The notes: generated by a model not told the origin, from the sequence alone. A stretch of DNA of 64,000 bases from Pseudomonas sp. VD-NE ins (GCF_031882575.1 NZ_CP134772.1:3057001-3121000); one strand, 5' to 3'; shown: positions 26,396 to 34,879, counted from the first letter of the stretch. Program-made: numbers and translations.

Positions 26396-26668
26396 CTACT
26401 GCGGCAATTCCAGATTATCCATCACCCGATTCACCGCCAGCTCCCCAAGCATGATCAGTTGCGCGATACCCAACAACGTCCTGCGCTGCGACGCCGGTAT
26501 CAGATGGGCAAAGTCATGGGCGATGGTTCTGGCCGAGGCAAGTGTTTCGCTGGCATCCGCCAGCAGCTCCTCGTTTTTGAAGTCGGCGGTCACGGCGTAC
26601 ATCCGGCGGGTTTTACGGGGCGGCGGGGTGGAGCCGGGTGGACAGAGATAGTGGTCGAGCGCGCGGTT
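26396..26668 (-). pseudogene. 5'-truncated tandem copy of the DUF6124-like gene
   Basis: This frame encodes 90 residues that match residues 31-119 of the gene at 26791-27150 with only three substitutions (two in the PGST loop and Ile to Val). The homology stops abruptly at RALDHY, where the repeat at 26669-26779 begins, so the first 30 codons and the ribosome site are lost. A GTG inside the repeat (26680) leaves the frame open but has a poorly spaced ribosome site. By hand alignment there are about thirty nucleotide differences, nearly all silent, so the copy was under protein-level selection for most of its history and lost its 5' end late. Confidence 0.8.
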
Positions 26669-26779
26669 GATCGTTCCCACGCTCCGCGTGGGAATGCAGC
26701 CCGGGACGCTCTGCGTCCAATCCAGAGCCGAACGCGGAGCGTCCGTTGAGGCATTCCCACGCAGAGCGTGGGAACGATC
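26669..26779. repeat. GATCGTTCCCACG palindromic repeat (copy 3)
   Basis: A 111-bp copy with GATCGTTCCCACGCTCCGCG at its left end. It lies exactly between the truncated and intact DUF6124-like genes and forms the junction of the tandem duplication. Confidence 0.9.
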
Positions 26780-26790
26780 ATCGAAGGCCG

Positions 26791-27150
26791 CTACTGCGGC
26801 AACTCCAGATTATCCATCACCCGATTCACCGCCAGTTCGCCGAGCATGATCAGTTGCGCAATTCCCAACAGCGTCCGTCGCTGCGACGCGGGTACGAGAT
26901 GGGCGAAATCATGGGCGATGGTTCTGGCTGAGGCGAGTGTTTCGCTGGCATCGGCCAGCAGTTCTTCGTTTTTGAAGTCTGCGGTCACGGCGTACATTCG
27001 GCGGGTTTTGCGGGGCGATGTGGTCGAGCCGGGCGGGCAGAGGTAGTGATCAAGCGCGCGTTCGGCGGCGTCGTTGAGCTTTTTTGAATCGAGGGATTCG
27101 TAGGGCGAGGCTAGATCGATTTCGGGCGGGTTGGGTGTTGGTTTGATCAT
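26791..27150 (-). CDS. DUF6124-like small protein (119 aa)
   Basis: The product starts MIKPTPNPPEIDLASPYESL and continues LNDAAERALDHYLCPP, a pattern I recognise from small Pseudomonas proteins of the DUF6124 type. They are mostly helical, cytoplasmic and of unknown function, and often present in several copies per genome. The C-terminal half (ELLADASETLASARTIAHDF to LGELAVNRVMDN) is a predicted four-helix bundle. ATG 27150 has AAGGAG 7 bases upstream. An upstream in-frame start at 27183 lacks a ribosome site. The 5' leader is long and highly structured. A truncated copy lies downstream. Confidence 0.8.
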   Translation of the reverse strand: MIKPTPNPPEIDLASPYESLDSKKLNDAAERALDHYLCPPGSTTSPRKTRRMYAVTADFKNEELLADASETLASARTIAHDFAHLVPASQRRTLLGIAQLIMLGELAVNRVMDNLELPQ

Positions 27151-27220
27151 TGTAAAGCTCCTTGATTGCTGGAGCCGCCACATTTCGCTGCGAAACGAAG
27201 AGAGGTGGCAGCTGTACGCA

Positions 27221-27381
27221 GGTTCGCAGACCGGGAATCAAGGCACCCGGCATACCCGAAGGTATCCCGCGCACAGCCGCCATGAAGCGCCATTGCCATT
27301 AATCTTGATGGCAATGGAGTGGAGCGCTGTGCGCCTTGATTGAACCGGGCTGCGAAACCCGATCGCTGATTCGTCAGCGAC
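27221..27381 (-). ncRNA. Candidate structured RNA upstream of the DUF6124-like gene
   Basis: The region forms an ordered multi-helix fold. The outer helix pairs 27221-27229 with 27350-27359 and 27236-27243 with 27334-27341. Hairpin ATACC-CGAA-GGTAT lies at 27252-27265. The inner helix is GCGCACAGC (27269-27277) with GCTGTGCGC (27326-27334). An apical 10-bp helix is CCATTGCCAT / ATGGCAATGG (27290-27299 with 27308-27317). An 8-bp stem with a TTCG loop sits outside at 27362-27381. The minus strand is favoured because the gene it leads is on that strand, but the fold is possible on both. C4-type antisense RNA is the known family to test first. The rest of the gap 27151-27714 holds an AT-rich hairpin (CTTTTAAAC/GTTTAAAAG, 27489-27512), a REP pair and no convincing gene. 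Confidence 0.5.
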
Positions 27382-27590
27382 CGCACCACAATAGAACCCG
27401 ACCCCAAGGCGCACAAGCCGGCGGATTCTGGCGTAGCTGTAGGCAACGGCGCAAGAATTTGTAGCCTTGAAGGCGTGTCTGGAGGTGTCTTTTAAACACC
27501 GGAGTTTAAAAGGCAAAAGATTGGGCGACTGGCTGGGTGCAAGCGTGGTTTGTCCCTGTTACCCCCAGGGTTTGTGACCGACGCAGTAAC

Positions 27591-27681
27591 CTGTGGGAGC
27601 GAGCATGCTCGCGAAGGCGCTTTGTCAGGCGAAATCAATGTAACTGACCTATTGCATTCGCGAGCAAGCTCGCTCCCACAG
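27591..27681. repeat. REP pair, TGTGGGAGCGAGC type
   Basis: Inverted arms CTGTGGGAGCGAGCATGCTC and complement flank a unique loop. It lies downstream of the OprD-like porin gene. Confidence 0.9.
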
Positions 27682-27714
27682 TTGAATGATTGCGGGCGGG
27701 TTGATCGTGGTGCG

Positions 27715-29010
27715 TCAGAAACCCAACGGGTACTGGATCACCACGTAAATCCGGTCAATGTCATCACCGGCCTGCGCCTCATTGGCGCGGTGCGATACAT
27801 GCGAGACCTGCACCGACAAATCCTTCGCCGCGCCCGATTGCACGACGTACTTCAAATCGATATCGCGCTCCCAGTGCTTGCCGCCGTCGCCTTGCTGCGG
27901 CTGGTAACTGCCGCTGTCAGGATCGAACGGGTTGTACGCGCCGCCCTCGGGCGCATGGGTGCCATCGATGTGGCTGCCGGCGACGTAGCGGGTCATGAAA
28001 GTCAGGCCGGGGATGCCGAGGGCACCTAGGTCGAGGTCGTAGCGCGCTTGCCAGGAGCGCTCGTTGGCGCCGTTGAAATCGGCGTATTTGATCGAGTTGG
28101 CAAGGTAAATCGAGTCGCCGCCGACGAAATCGAACGGTGTGTCGCCATTGATCTTTTGCCAGCCGAGCATCACCGCGTGCGGGCCAAAGGTGTATTTGCC
28201 GGACAGGCTGAACGCGGTGTTGTCGATGGCGCCGGCCAGCGCCCGGCCGGTGTCGCGGGTGTGGTAGAGGTTGGCGTCGAGCAGCACGCCGGACTGTTTG
28301 AAGTGCAGGTTGCCGTAGTACTGGTGCCAGGTGTCGCTCAGGTCCGAGGCATACAACGCGCCGCCCACTGGGCTGTCGGTGAACAGATCGGCACCGACGA
28401 AACTGATCCCGCCGGCCTCGGTATTGGCGCCGTAGCCGTAGAAATCGCCTTTGCCCGATGAGCTGTCCTGATTCTTGAACGCGGTGAAATGCCCGGCCAC
28501 CAGATTGACGTGGTCGAACTCGGCGCTGTTAAGCAGAAAACCGGTGGCGTACTCCGGTTGCAAGCGTTTGTCGGAGGTGTCGAACACCGGCGTTTCCACG
28601 GTCATTTCACCGAAGGCGAGGGTGGTGCGCGAGGCTTTCAGCTTGAGTGCGCCGCCAGCGCTGGAGTAATCGTTTTCGCTGCGGCCATCGCTGTCGACTG
28701 GCAGCAGACCGGTGCCGGAATGGCCCTTGCCGCCGTCGAGTTTCAGACCGGCGAAGGCGTGGGCATCAATGCCGAAACCGACTGTGCCGGCGGTGAAACC
28801 GGATGAGAAAGTGCCGATAAAGCCTTGTGCCCATTCCTGTTTGTAGTTTTTGCCGGACGGTGAGGGCGAGCGGTAATCGTTGCTCAGGTAAAAGTTGCGG
28901 CTGAGCACTTCGCTTTTGGCATCGTCGAAGAAACCGCTGGCGTGGGCGGTGGTGGTCAGACCGCAGAGCAGCGCGAGCAGGGTGAGGCGCGAGGGGACGC
29001 AGTCGATCAT
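27715..29010 (-). CDS. OprD-family outer-membrane porin (431 aa)
   Basis: This substrate-specific channel is of the OprD/OpdX type, typically taking up amino acids, peptides or aromatic acids. The N-terminus is a signal peptide (LTLLALLCGLTTTAHA/SGFF). The mature start FFDDAKSEVLSRNFYLSNDY and the block KQEWAQGFIGTFSSGFTAGT, followed by GIDAHAFAGLKLDGG, are diagnostic for the family. The end IDRIYVVIQYPLGF is a terminal barrel strand closing in Phe. The substrate cannot be deduced, but the neighbouring amidase and aminotransferase suggest nitrogenous compounds. It is monocistronic on the minus strand. Confidence 0.93.
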   Translation of the reverse strand: MIDCVPSRLTLLALLCGLTTTAHASGFFDDAKSEVLSRNFYLSNDYRSPSPSGKNYKQEWAQGFIGTFSSGFTAGTVGFGIDAHAFAGLKLDGGKGHSGTGLLPVDSDGRSENDYSSAGGALKLKASRTTLAFGEMTVETPVFDTSDKRLQPEYATGFLLNSAEFDHVNLVAGHFTAFKNQDSSSGKGDFYGYGANTEAGGISFVGADLFTDSPVGGALYASDLSDTWHQYYGNLHFKQSGVLLDANLYHTRDTGRALAGAIDNTAFSLSGKYTFGPHAVMLGWQKINGDTPFDFVGGDSIYLANSIKYADFNGANERSWQARYDLDLGALGIPGLTFMTRYVAGSHIDGTHAPEGGAYNPFDPDSGSYQPQQGDGGKHWERDIDLKYVVQSGAAKDLSVQVSHVSHRANEAQAGDDIDRIYVVIQYPLGF

Positions 29011-29130
29011 GGTCAGTGGCCAGCGGCAATTGAGGTGGCCTGGATGATCGCGGGAATGCAGTGCAGGGTGATTGAGCGGATGTGCTGAATTGCTGTGGCT
29101 GGCAGGTCAAGAGGTTGTGATAGTGCTGAC

Positions 29131-29160
29131 GCCATCGCTGGCAAGCCAGCTCCCACAGGG
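29131..29160. repeat. Single REP arm (left outer arm)
   Basis: GCCATCGCTGGCAAGCCAGC followed by TCCCACAGGG, unpaired in the usual orientation. With the arm at 29329 it encloses a different REP pair. Confidence 0.88.
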
Positions 29161-29198
29161 ATACGGGGGGGCTCAAGATTAATGGCTACACAATCCCT

Positions 29199-29287
29199 TG
29201 TAGGAGTGAGTCTGCTCGCGATAGCGGTGTATCAGTCAAATTTATCGAGCCTGACACACAGCTATCGCGAGCAGGCTCACTCCTACA
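29199..29287. repeat. REP pair, TGTAGGAGTGAGTCTGCTCG type
   Basis: Inverted 26-bp arms (29199-29224 and 29262-29287), the only copy of this variant in the window. The 406-base gap 29011-29416 holds only REP sequences. Confidence 0.9.
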
Positions 29288-29328
29288 GGGTTTTGGGTTG
29301 AATGAGGGTTTTGTGGCGGGAGCAAAAA

Positions 29329-29357
29329 CCTGTGGGAGCTGGCTTGCCAGCGATGGC
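29329..29357. repeat. Single REP arm (right outer arm)
   Basis: CCTGTGGGAGCTGGCTTGCC followed by AGCGATGGC, the complement of 29131-29159 and pointing away from it. Confidence 0.88.
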
Positions 29358-29416
29358 GGTGTGTCAGGCAACATTTCTGCTAGCTGACACAGCACATTTC
29401 CACAGGTTTGATCGCG

Positions 29417-31120
29417 TTACGACAATGGCGGTGTGCGCGGCGGGATCTGCCGTTTGCTGCCGGTCGATTCAAACGCAGCGGCGAAACGCAGCAGGTTCGA
29501 GTCGTCGTAGGCGCGGCCAGCGAAGGTCAGGCCGACCGGCATGCCGATGTCGGCCATCACGCCCATCGGCACGGTGACGGTTGGCACGCCGAGGTGGCGG
29601 ATCGCAAGGTTGCCGTTCGCCACCCAGATGCCGTTGCTCCAGGCTATGTCGGCCGACTCCGGATTGACGTCCGCATCCGCCGGGCCAACATCGGCGACGG
29701 TCGGGAACAGCACGGCGTCGAGGCCCAGCTTGTCCATCCAGTCCTCAAGATCGATACGCCGAGTCTGCTCCAGACCACGCAAGCCATCGGGCACGGTGCT
29801 GATTTCATTCCACGGCGTGATGCCGCGTTCGGCCATGCGCACGTATTCATCCATGCCCGCGACCAGATCGCCCTCACGGTTAGGCAGCGTGCCCGGTTCG
29901 TGCGGGAAGATTTTCGCGCCGTCGACGTCGACCAGACGATTGAGTTTCGGGTCGCCGTTGGCTTGCAGGAAGTCATCGAACGCCCATGCAGTCAGGTCCC
30001 ACAGCTCATGGTGAAGGAACTCTTTCGAGACCAGACCACGGGTGAACACAGTCGGCGCGCCGGGACGATCGCCCTCGCAGTTGGAGACCAGCGGGAAATC
30101 GGTTTCGACGACTTCGGCACCGGCGGCTTCGAGGGCCTGACGCGCCTGCTTCCACAGGTCGATCACGGAGGCGCGGGTGTTGATGCGCTGGCCGGTCGGG
30201 CCACCGATGCCCGGTGCTTCGCTGGTGCCGGCTTCAGGGTCGGCATTGATGAACATGCGCGGCACGGCGAAACGCTTGCCGGCCAGCGCTTTGGCGTCGA
30301 CGGCCAGATCGGCGTAGGCGGCGGGGCGCACTTCGTTGACGCGAGGAATCGGCACCCACGGTTGCAGGCGCCAGAGGTCGCCACGGGTGTCCGGGTCTTC
30401 GGCCACCACAATGTCGAGGACTTCGAGCAGGTCAGCCATGGTCCGTGCGTAAGGCACGACGACGTCCATGGTCGGCGTCAACGGCCAGTTGCCGCGCACC
30501 GAGATCACCCCGCGCGACGGCGTGTAGGCGCACAAACCATTGTTGGACGCCGGGCCACGTCCGCTCGACCAGGTTTCTTCCGCCAGACCGAACGCGGCGA
30601 AACTCGCGGCAGTGGCGGTGCCGGCACCGTTCGAGGAGCCGGAGGCAAACGGCGCAGTGAGGTAATCAGCGTTGTAAGGGCTTTCGGCGCGACCGTAGAC
30701 GCCGCGCTGCATGCCGCCATTGGCCATCGGCGGCATGTTGGTCTTGCCCAGGCAGATCGCCCCGGCGGCGCGCAGACGTTCGATGGTGAAGGCGTCGCGA
30801 TAAGCCACCAGATCGGCGAAGGCCGGGCTACCGGACGCGGCGGTCAGGCCTTTGACCAGATAGCTGTCCTTGGCGGTATAAGGAATGCCGTCGAGCGGGC
30901 CGAGGGTTTCGCCTTTGGCACGGCGGGCATCGGACGCCCGTGCCTCGTTCAACGCTTCAGGGTTGCGCACGACTACGGCATTCAGCGCAGTCGCGGTGTC
31001 GGCGCCGTCGTAGGCATCGATACGCGCCAGATAGGCCTGCACCAGCTCGACCGAGGTGGTCTCGCCTGATTCAAGGGCGGCACGCAGTTGGGCAATGGAA
31101 ACTTCGGTGACTTCGATCAT
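29417..31120 (-). CDS. Amidase-signature family hydrolase (567 aa)
   Basis: This Ser-cisSer-Lys hydrolase acts on amides. The triad can be placed as Lys in PYTAKDSY, cis-Ser in FASGSSNGAG and nucleophile Ser in EETWSSGRGP. The block following the nucleophile, SNNGLCAYTPSRGVISVRG, is the expected GLKPTRG-like region. The protein is longer than GatA-type amidases (about 480) and has no signal peptide. In this subgroup the usual GGSSGGS loop reads GSSNGAG, so substrate binding may differ from the canonical family. The substrate is unknown. Start ATG 31120 (MIEVTEVSIAQLRAAL) fits the family N-terminus. It is probably a single gene. Confidence 0.88.
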   Translation of the reverse strand: MIEVTEVSIAQLRAALESGETTSVELVQAYLARIDAYDGADTATALNAVVVRNPEALNEARASDARRAKGETLGPLDGIPYTAKDSYLVKGLTAASGSPAFADLVAYRDAFTIERLRAAGAICLGKTNMPPMANGGMQRGVYGRAESPYNADYLTAPFASGSSNGAGTATAASFAAFGLAEETWSSGRGPASNNGLCAYTPSRGVISVRGNWPLTPTMDVVVPYARTMADLLEVLDIVVAEDPDTRGDLWRLQPWVPIPRVNEVRPAAYADLAVDAKALAGKRFAVPRMFINADPEAGTSEAPGIGGPTGQRINTRASVIDLWKQARQALEAAGAEVVETDFPLVSNCEGDRPGAPTVFTRGLVSKEFLHHELWDLTAWAFDDFLQANGDPKLNRLVDVDGAKIFPHEPGTLPNREGDLVAGMDEYVRMAERGITPWNEISTVPDGLRGLEQTRRIDLEDWMDKLGLDAVLFPTVADVGPADADVNPESADIAWSNGIWVANGNLAIRHLGVPTVTVPMGVMADIGMPVGLTFAGRAYDDSNLLRFAAAFESTGSKRQIPPRTPPLS

Positions 31121-31300
31121 GCGCTCACCGCCGTTTGCGATGGGGCAAGGTTTTTCCTGGAATGGGTGTTCATATCGGTTCTCGTTGCACGGCTTTACGC
31201 GACAAGGTTAAGACTGGCGCCTATTTAACACCAAGCGGCGTGCGGAGTAATCGGCGGGAATGATCTCCCACCGATTTTCCCTTTCAGGCTTACACCATTC

Positions 31301-31393
31301 CCTGTGGGAGCTGGCTTGCCAGCGATGGGGCCAGCCCATTCGATAATGATGTGTCTGAACTATCGCCATCGCTGGCAAGCCAGCTCCCACAGG
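31301..31393. repeat. REP pair, TGTGGGAGCTGGCTTGCCAG type
   Basis: Inverted arms at 31301 and ending 31393, between the aminotransferase and amidase genes. The gap 31121-31435 holds nothing else that I can identify. Confidence 0.9.
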
Positions 31394-31435
31394 GATTTTA
31401 TGGTGTTCACAGACGGCAGGTATGACCGCAGCCGA

Positions 31436-32818
31436 TCACAGCACCCCATACTCCCGCGCCGTCCGATCCACCGCAATCCGCGTCTTGTCGAGCAACTCGT
31501 CCAGCTCCGTGCGCGTGGCCACCAGCGCCGGGGCCATGATCATCCGCCCCAGTGTTGACCGAATGATCAGCCCTTCCTCAAAGCCAATCGTGCGGCAACG
31601 CCATGCGATATCGTTTTCATTGGCAAAGCGCTTGCGGCTGGCCTTGTCCTCAGCAAACTGCAACGCCGCCACCAGGCCAACGCCCTGAATCTCCCCCACC
31701 AACGGGTGATTGCCAAACACTTCGCGCAGGCAGTTTTGCAGATATGGGCCGGTGTCGGTTTTCACCTGAGTCACCACGCCTTCATCGCGCAAGGCCTTGA
31801 GGTTGGCAATCGCCACGGCAGCCGCCACCGGGTGCCCGGAATAGGTCAGGCCGTGGGCAAACACGCCGCCTTTCTCGACCAATGCTTCAGCCATGCGCCG
31901 TGACAGAATCAAACCGCCCATAGGGATATAACCTGAGGTCAGGCCCTTGGCGATCGACAGCGTGTCGGGTTCAAAACCGAATGCCTGATGGGCGAACCAT
32001 TCACCGGTGCGGCCGAAACCGCCAATCACTTCGTCCGCACACAGCAGCACGTCATATTTGCGGCAGATGCGCTGGATTTCCGGCCAATAAGTCGCCGGCG
32101 GAATGATCATCCCTCCCGCACCCTGAAAAGGTTCGGCGACGAACGCAGCGACCTTGTCGGCGCCCAGTTCGAGAATCTTGTCTTCCAGTTGTCGCGCCGC
32201 GCGCAAGCCGAATTCTTCCGGGCTGAGGTTGCCTTCGTGGGCGAACCAGTACGGCTCATCGATGTGCGCGACATCCGGGATGGTACCGCCCATCTCGTGC
32301 ATGAATTTCATACCGCCCAGCGCCGTCGCGGCCAGGGTCGAGCCGTGGTAGCCGTTCCAGCGGCCGATCATGATTTTCTTCTCGGGTTTGCCCATCACCT
32401 GCCAGAACTTGCGCACGGTGCGGATCAGCACTTCGTTGGCTTCGGAGCCGGAGTTGGTGTAGATCGCGTGGCTGTAGTGCTTGGGCAACAGGCTGAAGAG
32501 CAGTTCGGACAGCTCGATCACCGCCGGGTGAGTGGTGTGGAAGAACATGTTGTAGTAGGGCAGTTGTTCCAGCTGCGCGGTCGCGGCGGCGGCCAGATCC
32601 TTGCGCCCGTAACCGAGATTGGTGCACCACAGGCCGGACATGCCGTCCAGATAACGCTTGCCGTCGTTGTCCCACAATGCCAGACGATCGCCGCTGACCA
32701 TCACTCGCGGGCCTTCCTCGTTGAGGGCCTTCTGATCAACGAACGCGTGGATGTGGTGAGCGGCGTCAGAGGCTTGGTAATCGCGGGTACTGCGGGTCGA
32801 ATCGAATTCGGCGGACAT
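31436..32818 (-). CDS. Class III PLP aminotransferase, SpuC-like omega-transaminase (460 aa)
   Basis: This fold-type I transaminase probably moves an omega-amino group (putrescine, cadaverine or beta-alanine type) to pyruvate. It closely resembles polyamine-pyruvate aminotransferases of pseudomonads in DGMSGLWCTNLGYGRKDL, GRWNGYHGSTLAATALGGM, the cofactor DEVIGGFGRTGEWF and the Schiff-base lysine in SIAKGLTSGYIPMGG. ATG 32818 has GGAGA 7 bases upstream and begins MSAEFDSTRSTRDY; the longer ORF start at 32887 is rejected. It diverges from a TetR gene across a 157-base AT-rich region holding a 25-bp palindrome, so TetR control is likely. Confidence 0.9.
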   Translation of the reverse strand: MSAEFDSTRSTRDYQASDAAHHIHAFVDQKALNEEGPRVMVSGDRLALWDNDGKRYLDGMSGLWCTNLGYGRKDLAAAATAQLEQLPYYNMFFHTTHPAVIELSELLFSLLPKHYSHAIYTNSGSEANEVLIRTVRKFWQVMGKPEKKIMIGRWNGYHGSTLAATALGGMKFMHEMGGTIPDVAHIDEPYWFAHEGNLSPEEFGLRAARQLEDKILELGADKVAAFVAEPFQGAGGMIIPPATYWPEIQRICRKYDVLLCADEVIGGFGRTGEWFAHQAFGFEPDTLSIAKGLTSGYIPMGGLILSRRMAEALVEKGGVFAHGLTYSGHPVAAAVAIANLKALRDEGVVTQVKTDTGPYLQNCLREVFGNHPLVGEIQGVGLVAALQFAEDKASRKRFANENDIAWRCRTIGFEEGLIIRSTLGRMIMAPALVATRTELDELLDKTRIAVDRTAREYGVL

Positions 32819-32891
32819 GGCGGATCTCCAGAGCAAAGGGCAAGTGGGTGCGTTCGTCGCAGCGCTGCACGGATAAAGTTTTGTCATCTAA

Positions 32892-32916
32892 AAATATTTT
32901 TGTAAAGAAAATATTT
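32892..32916. promoter_or_regulatory. 25-bp palindromic candidate operator
   Basis: The exact 9-bp inverted repeat AAATATTTT / AAAATATTT (32892-32900 and 32908-32916) has a 7-bp spacer TGTAAAG. It lies in the only AT-rich part of the divergent region between the aminotransferase and TetR genes. Size and place suit a TetR-dimer site. Confidence 0.6.
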
Positions 32917-32975
32917 GTCGATGAAAAAAGATATCCGTAGGCTGAGGGCCATTGGCAAGGATCATCAGAGGCAAC

Positions 32976-33581
32976 ATGAGCGGACTCAGAGAGCGGCAAA
33001 AGGAACAGCGCCGGCAGGTGATTGCCGAGGCGGCGCTCGAGTTGTTCAAGCGCAACGGCTTTGCGGCCACCACGCTGGACCAGATCGCCGTGCAGGCGGG
33101 GGTTTCGGCGCCGACGGTGGTCAACTATTTCGGCGGCAAGCAGGAGATTTTGCTGGCCTTGCTCAAGCAACCCGATGAGCAAGCCATGCGCGAGGCGCGG
33201 GCGAATCTGGACGATGACAGCGATCCGCTGGAGGCGTTGTGCGAGTTCGAAGGGCTGATGACCGATTACCAGCTACAGGCGATGCCGGCTTCGCTGTGGC
33301 GGGAACTGGCGCCGTTTCTGCTGACCGGCGAACTGGCCGAAGCGATGAGCCCGTGGAATGCCGCCGTGATCGGAGAGACGAAAGCGCTGCTTTTGCATTT
33401 CCAGCAAGCGGGAAAAGTGCGCGAATCGATCGATCTCGACGTGGTGGCGACGCTGTTCAACCAGTACGCGAACATGGCGTTCATTCGATTGGCGACCCAG
33501 GAAATCCCTGATCGAGCCGCGCACGCCTTGCACATGCGCGGGGTTTTGAACCTGTTGTGCCACGGCATGCTGGAGCGCTAA
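32976..33581 (+). CDS. TetR-family transcriptional regulator (201 aa)
   Basis: A one-domain HTH lies at the N-terminus: RQVIAEAALELFKRNGFAAT, then LDQIAVQAGVSAPTVVNYFG, the typical TetR recognition helix and following NYFGGKQEIL. The C-terminal helical domain would bind an unknown ligand. ATG 32976 follows AGAGG; the TTG at 32952 is not needed. Divergence from the SpuC-like aminotransferase suggests it represses that gene and itself through the palindrome at 32892-32916. Confidence 0.9.
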   Translation: MSGLRERQKEQRRQVIAEAALELFKRNGFAATTLDQIAVQAGVSAPTVVNYFGGKQEILLALLKQPDEQAMREARANLDDDSDPLEALCEFEGLMTDYQLQAMPASLWRELAPFLLTGELAEAMSPWNAAVIGETKALLLHFQQAGKVRESIDLDVVATLFNQYANMAFIRLATQEIPDRAAHALHMRGVLNLLCHGMLER

Positions 33582-33655
33582 GGCTAAAAGACGATGTGCC
33601 GGAAGTGGACTAGGCTCACAGCGGTTCAACGCTGGCCCAATCCAGGAGCGCCGAC

Positions 33656-34771
33656 ATGGAAGACAAACCGCTGATCACGTTTCAGAGTTCCAGAGCACTG
33701 CTGGACGTGCTCATTCGAGCGGGCCTGATCACCGTTCTGGTGCTGTTCTGCTACGACATTTTTCATCCGTTTCTCAATGTCATGCTCTGGGCGCTGATCC
33801 TGGCCGTCACGTTGTATCCGCTGAATCAGCTGCTGGGCGCGAAACTCGGTCATCGCTATGGCTGGGCGGCAATCATTCTGGTGTTGCTGGGTCTGGTGAT
33901 TCTGATGTTGCCGTTAAGCCTGCTGGGCGCGTCGATCGCCGAGTCGATCAAGGGCAGCATGCACACGTTCGAAGCCGGCCAGTTCGAGATACCGCCGCCA
34001 CCGGCCAGTGTCGAAGGCTGGCCGTTGATTGGCGCGCCGCTTTACGGCATCTGGATGCACGCTTCGCAGGACCTGAGCTGGGTGTTTCAGGAACTGGCGC
34101 CACATCTCAAGGACTGGAGCAAAGTGGTGTTGCATCAAGCCGCCGGTGTCGGGGCGGGCATCGTGGTGTTTGTGATTGCGTTGATCGTCGCCGGGTTGAT
34201 CATGCACCACGGCGAGCGCGGCCACCGCACAGCGGTGGCTGTCACCACACGCATTTCCGGGCCGGTGCGCGGCCCGCAGATTGCCGAACTGTGCACGGCA
34301 ACCATCCGCGCCGTGGCGCAGGGTGTGGTCGGCATCGCCTTTATTCAGATGCTGCTGGTCGGCGTGGCACTGGTGGTCATGGGTGTGCCGGCGGCCGGTG
34401 TTCTCGCCTTGATGGTGTTGCTGCTGGGCATCACCCAATTGCCGGTGCTGCTGATCTCGCTGCCCATCGTGATTTATGTCTTCGCCGTGGACGGGGTCAG
34501 CGCCGGCACGATTATCTTTGCGGTGTGGATGGCGATTGCCGGGCTTGCTGACAACGTGCTCAAACCGATGTTGCTGGGTCGCGGCGTCGCGGTGCCGATG
34601 CCGGTGGTGCTGATTGGCGCACTGGGCGGCATGGTCACCAGCGGCATTATTGGTTTGTTCACCGGGCCGGTGATTCTGGCGGTTGGCTACGAATTGTTCA
34701 TCGGTTGGGTGTATCAACCGGCCGATGTCACCGAGCTTCTGGAGAGCCAGCGCAAAGAACATCTGCCGTGA
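33656..34771 (+). CDS. AI-2E family (PerM/UPF0118) membrane transporter (371 aa)
   Basis: This polytopic membrane protein of the AI-2 exporter-like family has about seven to eight hydrophobic segments (for example FLNVMLWALILAVTLYPL and AAIILVLLGLVILMLPLSLL). The family signature is in the second half: a GVPAAGVLALMVLLLGITQL block and the LADNVLKPMLLGRGVAVPMP motif. The transported substrate is not predictable, as members export autoinducer-2, ions or nothing known. AGGAG lies upstream of ATG 33656. It is a single gene between the TetR gene and the DUF2092 gene. Confidence 0.87.
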   Translation: MEDKPLITFQSSRALLDVLIRAGLITVLVLFCYDIFHPFLNVMLWALILAVTLYPLNQLLGAKLGHRYGWAAIILVLLGLVILMLPLSLLGASIAESIKGSMHTFEAGQFEIPPPPASVEGWPLIGAPLYGIWMHASQDLSWVFQELAPHLKDWSKVVLHQAAGVGAGIVVFVIALIVAGLIMHHGERGHRTAVAVTTRISGPVRGPQIAELCTATIRAVAQGVVGIAFIQMLLVGVALVVMGVPAAGVLALMVLLLGITQLPVLLISLPIVIYVFAVDGVSAGTIIFAVWMAIAGLADNVLKPMLLGRGVAVPMPVVLIGALGGMVTSGIIGLFTGPVILAVGYELFIGWVYQPADVTELLESQRKEHLP

Positions 34772-34879
34772 CACTCATCCCTCTCGCTGACGCATTGGCG
34801 TACCCCCACACTGAGGTCTAGGCTGGTCAGTCAGTTGCCCTTCGGGCGCAACGCCCACCCAGGGACAGGAGCGGAACCG

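Noticed and set aside
27238..27516. Minus-strand 92-residue ORF (and its 99-residue neighbour frame 27147-27446) as a gene.
   Set aside because: Both cross the helices of the structured region, have no ribosome site, and show low-quality composition. They are more likely spurious translations of a structured RNA.
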